From the NCBI GenBank assembly GCA_028065725.1, contig JAPTVL010000120.1, forward strand, positions 1 to 10,803: a stretch of 10,803 bases of DNA, in the 5' to 3' direction. Positions 6,844-10,803 of the stretch are shown one piece after another; positions within the stretch are counted from its first letter, which is position 1; each line of letters begins with the position of its first letter. The notes under the pieces were generated by a model. It had not been told where the DNA came from. It ran no database searches and worked only from the letters and a program-made list of their open reading frames with translations. Made by a program: the position numbers and the translations under genes. Source of the DNA: Betaproteobacteria bacterium (GTDB taxonomy: Bacteria; Pseudomonadota; Gammaproteobacteria; Burkholderiales; Rhodocyclaceae).

Positions 6844-8016
6844 TCAGGGTTGGCTACCGCAGACTTTCCCGGTTCCGGCCATGCGATGATCGCCGTGACG
6901 ACACCACACGCAGGTGCAATCGACGTGGTCGCAGCTTTCGTCCCGGCGCTGTGATTTGTACCGCTGTCGTGCCCAGGGCAGGAGCAGGCGCTTGATCGGC
7001 CAAGGCTGATAGAGCCCGTGGAAGACGCGATGCACATCCCATCCCCGCCCCCGGTTTTTCTGAAGTATCCAGCGGTAACCGCGGTTGCCCAACATGGAAA
7101 AAATTACCCGATTGACCATGGAATTCCACATCGGTGGCCACAATTCGCGCCGCCAAAACAGGTCGTAGTCCTTACCTTCCAGCAGGCAGCGCGCCGCCAG
7201 CACCCCGGAGACGATGGCGTAACGCATGCCAAAGCCCCATAAAAAATCCTGGAAACCGGCTTCCTCTCCCACCACCGGATGCACGCCGGCGACGGCGCGC
7301 GCCGGGATATGGAAATTCCCCGCGCCACCGTTGGAAATGGGATTCACCATGTCCAGCCCCACCAAGCGTTGGAATGCAGCGACGGTGCGCTGGACATAAG
7401 CTTGCTCCTGCTTGAAGCCGGAAAACATGCAGCTTTTGACTGTGCCGCGCCCGTTCATGACCAACAAATAGGCATAGCCCTGCGGTGCAAGTTCATCGTC
7501 GAGAATCACCCAGAAACCGTCCTCCATGACGGTCTCGAAGTGGTAGCCAACGGCGATGGCGTCTGCCGCCTTGGGACCGGCGGCAAGAACCCCGGGGCCA
7601 TCCAGGGAGCCGAGACGGCTATTGAAACGCACCTCGACCCCTAGCTCTCGTGCCTGCCCCAGCATTGCGGTGTCCAGTGTCCCCGGACCCGGCCCCCGTT
7701 CCACCATGTAAAAAAGCGTCTTACTGCCCGCCACCTCGTAGCGCTCGCCCCATGCATCAAAGGCATAGCCGCGACTGCAGGGCAACACAGCGAACTCCGT
7801 GGTTATGCCAATTTCCCGTAGCAGATCGAGTGCGTCCTGCTGCGTGCTCCAGTTCTCCAGCCCCTGAAAATCGCCGTCGAACCGATGTCCGACTTCGCCC
7901 TGCGTCTCGTGAACCAGCACGCGGCGGCCGGCCCTGGCCAAGGTGATGGCAGCCGCAAGCCCAGCAGGCCCCGCGCCGCCGATCTGGATAAGCTCATTCT
8001 TCATCGTGCCGCTCAT
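6844..8016 (-). CDS. Geranylgeranyl-reductase-like FAD-dependent oxidoreductase with a Cys-rich tail
   Basis: The N-terminal Rossmann motif IGGAGPAGLAAA (12-23) binds FAD. PQGYAYLL (178-185) matches the GYxW-type substrate region of the geranylgeranyl reductase group, and GEEAGFQDFLWGFGMRYAIVSG (250-271) takes the place of the second FAD motif, with Glu instead of the usual Asp of GDAAG. Such enzymes reduce isoprenoid or lipid double bonds; the substrate here is not known. The C-terminus has a cysteine cluster, C362-x4-C367-x-C369-x2-C372 (SCDHVDCTCVWCR), which could bind a metal or an Fe-S cluster, plus C386. Residues 290-350 are rich in aromatic and hydrophobic positions, suggesting membrane contact. 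The start at 8016 has AGGGATGG about 12 nt upstream; an ATG at 8004 is also possible. It lies 26 nt after a YHS gene and 19 nt before fpr. Confidence 0.85.
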   Translation of the reverse strand: MSGTMKNELIQIGGAGPAGLAAAITLARAGRRVLVHETQGEVGHRFDGDFQGLENWSTQQDALDLLREIGITTEFAVLPCSRGYAFDAWGERYEVAGSKTLFYMVERGPGPGTLDTAMLGQARELGVEVRFNSRLGSLDGPGVLAAGPKAADAIAVGYHFETVMEDGFWVILDDELAPQGYAYLLVMNGRGTVKSCMFSGFKQEQAYVQRTVAAFQRLVGLDMVNPISNGGAGNFHIPARAVAGVHPVVGEEAGFQDFLWGFGMRYAIVSGVLAARCLLEGKDYDLFWRRELWPPMWNSMVNRVIFSMLGNRGYRWILQKNRGRGWDVHRVFHGLYQPWPIKRLLLPWARQRYKSQRRDESCDHVDCTCVWCRHGDHRMAGTGKVCGSQP

Positions 8017-8042
8017 TTGCCGATGCCATCCCTGCCCATCCG

Positions 8043-8228
8043 CTACTTATGCCCACCGCAGCAAGAGTGGTCGGCCGGTGCAGTACCGCTTGTGTACTTC
8101 TCCGGGTCGGCGACAAATGTCTTGTGGCAGGTATCGGAACAGAAGTAGTACACCTGCCCGGCATGTTCCGCTTTGGCCGGTGCCTTCTCCGGTTCCACGT
8201 CCATCTTGCATACTGGATCGGTCGCCAT
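8043..8228 (-). CDS. Small YHS-domain metal-binding protein (61 aa)
   Basis: The protein opens with DPVCKMDV (4-11) and continues with YYFCSDTCHKTF (27-38). This gives the YHS/TRASH cysteine pattern C7...C30-x3-C34, a fold tied to metal sensing, trafficking or resistance and also found fused to copper ATPases. The usual Gly of DPVCGM is Lys here. The C-terminus adds a second possible thiol site, HSCCGGHK (54-61, C56 and C57). There is no signal peptide, so it is probably cytosolic. A very good GAGGAGGTG site precedes the ATG at 8228. It lies 26 nt before the FAD oxidoreductase gene and 126 nt after the DUF5676-like gene. It could act as a metallochaperone or a metal sink; the metal is not known. 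Confidence 0.88.
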   Translation of the reverse strand: MATDPVCKMDVEPEKAPAKAEHAGQVYYFCSDTCHKTFVADPEKYTSGTAPADHSCCGGHK

Positions 8229-8274
8229 GTTTCACCTCCTCATCATGTCTATGGTTGCCACGTTGGTTGGTACC

Positions 8275-8307
8275 GCCGGTTCCGGGAGCAACCCATCCGG
8301 AATCGGC
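8275..8307. repeat. 11-bp inverted repeat in the 126-nt gap before the YHS gene
   Basis: GCCGGTTCCGG (8275-8285) and CCGGAATCGGC (8297-8307) pair over 11 bp with one G-T wobble around an 11-nt loop. No U-tract follows on either strand, so it may be a processing or stability element rather than a terminator. Confidence 0.6.
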
Positions 8308-8354
8308 ACACACGTTTCCTCAGTAAAGCCGCGCATTCACCGGCCACCGTTCGG

Positions 8355-8621
8355 CTAGGGCTGGCCGTCACCCCAGCGCCGCTTGAGAAAGTTGTAGATC
8401 GGCACGTACACCAGTCCGGCATACACGCCATACAGGAAACTCTCGGCCAGCCCGAGCAGAAAGCCCCACCAGGTGAGCCACTTGAACGCCGGCAGCACCT
8501 GCTCGAGAAAAGCATGCATGTGCAGGCTTTCCGGCGTGACTAGGCCGTAGATCACACACACGACGAAAGTGACCGCAGTCCACAATCCGAGCGTCCAGGA
8601 AACGAGCTTGATGTTCAGCAT
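8355..8621 (-). CDS. DUF5676-like two-TM membrane protein (88 aa)
   Basis: Two hydrophobic segments (about 9-29 and 49-76) flank a short loop with HMH (34-36). The second carries WWGFLLGLAESFLYGVYAGLVYVP followed by YNFLKRRW, the pattern of the DUF5676 family of small inner-membrane proteins, whose function is unknown but which often sit beside heavy-metal resistance and YHS genes. The start at 8621 has AAGGAG about 7 nt upstream; a longer reading to 8795 has no support and overlaps the preceding gene. AAGGAG overlaps the stop codon of the preceding gene (TAAGGAG), so the two are translationally linked. The loop His residues could contact a metal, but this is not established. Confidence 0.82.
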   Translation of the reverse strand: MLNIKLVSWTLGLWTAVTFVVCVIYGLVTPESLHMHAFLEQVLPAFKWLTWWGFLLGLAESFLYGVYAGLVYVPIYNFLKRRWGDGQP

Positions 8622-8632
8622 GGCGGTTCTCC

Positions 8633-8821
8633 TTAATGTTGATGGCCTTGCGGTTTGTCCTTGCCCGGTTGTTCTCCGCCCCCGGGTTGCTTCTCGTCTC
8701 TGCCGCCACCACAACCGCCGTGGCCACCGTGACCTCCATGCCCACCGTGGCCGAACAGATGCATGCCGATAAACAGGACGGAAATCACAACCCATACCCA
8801 GTTCTGCGCTAACCAGTCCAT
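8633..8821 (-). CDS. One-TM Gly/His-repeat protein (62 aa), DUF2933-like
   Basis: An N-terminal membrane segment (about 7-23, WVWVVISVLFIGMHLF) is followed by four near-perfect HGG units (25-36) with a cysteine at 37. A charged, Gly/Pro-rich tail ends in GHQH. The pattern matches small DUF2933-type membrane proteins found with metal-resistance genes. The Gly-His repeats are good candidates to bind Cu, Ni or Zn at the membrane face, but this is inferred. GAGGAGATAG lies 8 nt before the ATG at 8821. Its stop forms part of the next gene's ribosome binding site, 11 nt before that start, so the pair forms a tight unit. Confidence 0.8.
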   Translation of the reverse strand: MDWLAQNWVWVVISVLFIGMHLFGHGGHGGHGGHGGCGGGRDEKQPGGGEQPGKDKPQGHQH

Positions 8822-8943
8822 GATCTATCTCCTCGATTGCGGCTATCGAAAATCATCCATGAGATGCATGTCGCAGCCAGGCCGAATCTCGTGTTCTCAT
8901 TCGCCCCGCCCGGGATTTGGCACTCATGTATTTGAACATCGCC

Positions 8944-9432
8944 TCAATGGCCGTGCCCATGATGCGGATGCACTTCCAGATTACCCACTTCGATCACTTC
9001 GATGGAATGTACAAAGCCGCGACGCAATCGCTCCGCCCAGTCTTTGCCTAGCTTTGCGCCCACCTCCTCCATCTTGGCTTCGAGTTGCTCCGCCGTCGCC
9101 TGGATGAGGTCGTAGGTGATGATCACCGTGTTGTCGTCCAGAATCGCTACTGCCTTCACCCCCATCATGGCGCTCAACTCATCGATTAAAATCACGGCGC
9201 CTTGCGAGGCAAGTGGGGTGTCGAGTTGAAATCGCCTGCGCTTGAGCAGTTCCTCGCCCTTCTGCCTGGGGGCCTTCTCTCCGGGTACCCCGATATAGAG
9301 ATGAGGGCTGGTGGCGAAGCGCTGTTGGCATTGCTCCGAGCAGAAGGCGTAGTGAAGTCCCTCGAATATCGTTTCGAACTGCGTCGGGTCGGCATCCATC
9401 CCGCAGACCGGATCCTTGACTGTGGCACTCAT
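8944..9432 (-). CDS. YHS-domain protein with a possible HMA-like C-terminal domain and His-rich tail (162 aa)
   Basis: Residues 1 to about 45 form a YHS domain: KDPVCGMDADP (6-16) and HYAFCSEQCQQRF (27-39), with ligands C10, C31 and C35. After a charged linker (50-68) comes a region of alternating strands and helices (about 75-140: GAVILIDELSAMMGVKAV, then NTVIITYDLIQATAEQLEAKMEEVG) that resembles an HMA-type ferredoxin-like fold. It lacks the CxxC metal motif of true HMA domains. The protein ends HPHHGHGH (155-162), a likely metal-binding tail. There is no signal peptide. The ATG at 9432 has AAGGAG about 6 nt upstream. It begins 28 nt after the ferredoxin-type gene and is probably cotranscribed with it. 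A role in binding or passing on metal is likely; which metal is unknown. Confidence 0.85.
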   Translation of the reverse strand: MSATVKDPVCGMDADPTQFETIFEGLHYAFCSEQCQQRFATSPHLYIGVPGEKAPRQKGEELLKRRRFQLDTPLASQGAVILIDELSAMMGVKAVAILDDNTVIITYDLIQATAEQLEAKMEEVGAKLGKDWAERLRRGFVHSIEVIEVGNLEVHPHHGHGH

Positions 9433-9460
9433 CGATTCTCCTTGGCGACCGCCGTTCGCC

Positions 9461-10198
9461 TCATCCCAATAAACCCTGGTAACGCACTCCGGTATTCAGA
9501 TTCAGGTCCGCCCGGATCTGCTTCGAAGGTTGCACAGCCAGGCGCTTGCTGATCTCGCTGTCGGGGTCTTTCAGATCCCCGAACAGGATGGCCTGGTGCC
9601 CCGCCCGCAGGCAGGCCTCGGCGCAGGCAGTGATGCCGTCGCCGCGATCCACCTTGTGCACGCACAGCGTGCAGGACTCGACCGTGCCGACGCCGCGCGG
9701 GACGTCGGCTTTCTGATTGTGGGTCTCCTCGTGAATAAACGAACGCGCCTTGTAGGGACAGGCCATCATGCAGTAGCGGCAGCCGATGCAGGTGTGCTTG
9801 TTCACGAGCACGATGCCGTCTGCGCGCCGGAAGGAAGCCCCGGTCGGACAAACGTCCACGCAGGGTGGAAACTCGCAGTGCTGGCACATGACCGGGAAGG
9901 CTTGCGTGTGCCCGGTCTGCTCATCCGTGACGGACACCTTGCGGATCCACTGCGCATCGGTTCTCGGCCGTCCGTGGCCCCAGACGCCGTTTTCGGTGAA
10001 GCAGGCGTCGACACAGGCGGTGCAGCCGTCAGCGCACTGGTTTGCATCAATCAACAGCCCCCAGCGTTGCAGGCTGGAGGCCGCTTCCTCTGGGGAGCGC
10101 GCCCGGGCAAGTTCGATTAAACGCAAACCGGACCCCAAGGTGGCAACTGCGGCTGCGACGCCGGCCATACTCAGAAAATTACGTCGGTTCAGGCTCAT
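9461..10198 (-). CDS. TAT-exported ferredoxin-type subunit with four [4Fe-4S] sites (TtrB/DsrO/PsrB-like)
   Basis: A twin-arginine signal, SLNRRNFLSMAGVAAAVATL (2-21), marks export by the TAT route, consistent with a periplasmic subunit. Sixteen cysteines fit four [4Fe-4S] clusters: C55-x3-C59-x2-C62-x3-C66; C105-x2-C108-x4-C113-x3-C117; C137-x2-C140-x2-C143-x3-C147; and C176-x2-C179 with C192-x3-C196. This is the layout of electron-transfer subunits of molybdopterin oxidoreductases (tetrathionate, polysulfide and DMSO reductase type) and of DsrO. The 245-aa length is typical. No molybdenum catalytic subunit or NrfD-type membrane partner is nearby, so its partner is unclear; it may be encoded elsewhere. 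GGAG lies 8 nt before the ATG at 10198. A 28-nt gap separates it from the YHS protein. Confidence 0.92.
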   Translation of the reverse strand: MSLNRRNFLSMAGVAAAVATLGSGLRLIELARARSPEEAASSLQRWGLLIDANQCADGCTACVDACFTENGVWGHGRPRTDAQWIRKVSVTDEQTGHTQAFPVMCQHCEFPPCVDVCPTGASFRRADGIVLVNKHTCIGCRYCMMACPYKARSFIHEETHNQKADVPRGVGTVESCTLCVHKVDRGDGITACAEACLRAGHQAILFGDLKDPDSEISKRLAVQPSKQIRADLNLNTGVRYQGLLG

Positions 10199-10367
10199 GG
10201 TGTTAACTCCGCGACGGCATTTCTCATTGCCGGTAACAGAAGCTTTCTGAGCCTATACAGGCTTGAATTTGATACTAGTGCTTAAATACAGTCATTAAGA
10301 TGACGCCACGATTACAACTCTGTAAGCAAGTTGGCTGCTGGCGCACCCTGTTTGTTTGAAAAATGTC

Positions 10368-10803
10368 TCAACCCTGTTGTGCCATGACCGTGTCTGCCAC
10401 GGGCCATACTCGGAAGTGACGTCCGCTTTTCTGCCCCACCCCGATCGCCCCCTTGTCCAGGTAAAGTGCCCACGCCCAATCGGGCTCGAACATGCTGGTG
10501 GTAGAGGACCAATAAGCCTCACTGAGGTTGGTGAACGGGTGTCCCAATGACAGCGCAGGACTGTGGCGGGCGCAATCAACCAGCGATTCCAGTTCGTTGA
10601 TATTGGGAAGGCGCCACTCAACCCCATCTGACGCAGCACACCGCAACGCTTTTACCGCCGCCAGGGCGTCTGGCCAAGATACGGCACAGCCGGTCAAATC
10701 GGCTTTTCGATGCCAACGCAAGCGGGTGAGTTGATCGCCAATACTTTCGGCATCGTGCAAGAACCGGGAATCCGGCCACGGTACACCCGCCTGGAACGCT
10801 GCG
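10368..10803 (-). CDS. DUF1566 (Lcl C-terminal) domain protein, partial (N-terminus beyond right edge)
   Basis: The frame is open to the window edge (144 residues visible), so the N-terminus is missing. Visible motifs are those of the DUF1566/Lcl domain: LRWHRKADLTGCAVSWPDAL, WRLPNINELESLVD, YWSST and, at the end, HFRVWPV. The domain occurs in secreted or surface proteins of many bacteria, and in Legionella is linked to binding host glycans. The function here is unknown. It ends 169 nt before the TAT ferredoxin gene, with no clear terminator between. An internal TTG at 10760 could serve as a start but is not needed, since the frame continues upstream. The gene may be unrelated to the metal and redox genes that follow. 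Confidence 0.82.
   Translation of the reverse strand, partial: AAFQAGVPWPDSRFLHDAESIGDQLTRLRWHRKADLTGCAVSWPDALAAVKALRCAASDGVEWRLPNINELESLVDCARHSPALSLGHPFTNLSEAYWSSTTSMFEPDWAWALYLDKGAIGVGQKSGRHFRVWPVADTVMAQQG

Noticed and set aside
6837..7037. Upstream extension of fpr to 7037
   Set aside because: It would overlap the Cys-rich end of the FAD oxidoreductase in another frame and adds low-complexity residues not seen in FPR proteins.
10246..10265. Short palindrome AGCCT-ATAC-AGGCT upstream of the TAT ferredoxin gene
   Set aside because: A 5-bp stem alone is too common to call an operator, and no convincing -35/-10 pair surrounds it.
10286..10305. GTCAT-TAAG-ATGAC dyad as a terminator for the DUF1566 gene
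   Set aside because: The stem is only 5 bp and the following sequence has no proper U-tract.

Overview
The window carries a dense block of bacterial genes that all read on the minus strand, with short intergenic gaps, clear Shine-Dalgarno sites and fairly GC-rich coding sequence. The gene content (TAT-exported four-cluster ferredoxin, ferredoxin-NADP reductase, Cfa, MerR regulator, YHS/TRASH metal proteins, VKOR/SPW membrane protein) suggests a Gram-negative proteobacterium, probably a beta- or gammaproteobacterium from a metal- or sulfur-rich setting. The species cannot be fixed from the sequence alone. No rRNA, tRNA, CRISPR array, insertion sequence or phage gene was found.

Layout in the direction of transcription (high to low coordinates): (1) the C-terminal part of a DUF1566/Lcl-domain protein enters at the right edge (10368-10803). 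(2) A TAT-exported ferredoxin-type subunit with 16 cysteines (9461-10198) is followed 28 nt later by a YHS protein with a possible metal-binding-like C-terminal domain and a His-rich tail (8944-9432). (3) A cassette follows: a one-TM, Gly/His-repeat protein (8633-8821), a two-TM DUF5676-like protein (8355-8621), a small YHS protein (8043-8228), a geranylgeranyl-reductase-like FAD oxidoreductase with a Cys-rich tail (6844-8016) and ferredoxin-NADP reductase (6081-6824). (4) A MerR-family regulator (5588-5998) comes next. (5) Directly behind it is a MerR-type promoter whose -35 box overlaps the regulator's stop codon, then a structured leader of about 165 nt. It leads into DUF2934 (5194-5385), a cyclopropane-fatty-acid synthase (3764-5101) and a 1001-residue fusion of an SDR/epimerase, three heavy-metal-binding modules, SPW repeats and a VKOR domain (745-3750). 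(6) After a weak terminator, a CBS-domain protein (1-514) runs off the left edge.

A reasonable reading is a metal-responsive envelope module. The MerR protein would sense a thiophilic metal or a related signal and switch on DUF2934-cfa-SDR/VKOR, combining lipid modification with a membrane thiol-redox and metal-binding protein. The upstream cassette adds small metal-binding (YHS) and membrane proteins plus a flavin/NADPH redox pair that could feed electrons to lipid or quinone substrates. The individual families are known. The parts most worth testing are the arrangement, the MerR operator, the leader RNA and the multi-domain fusion. The joint function is inference.
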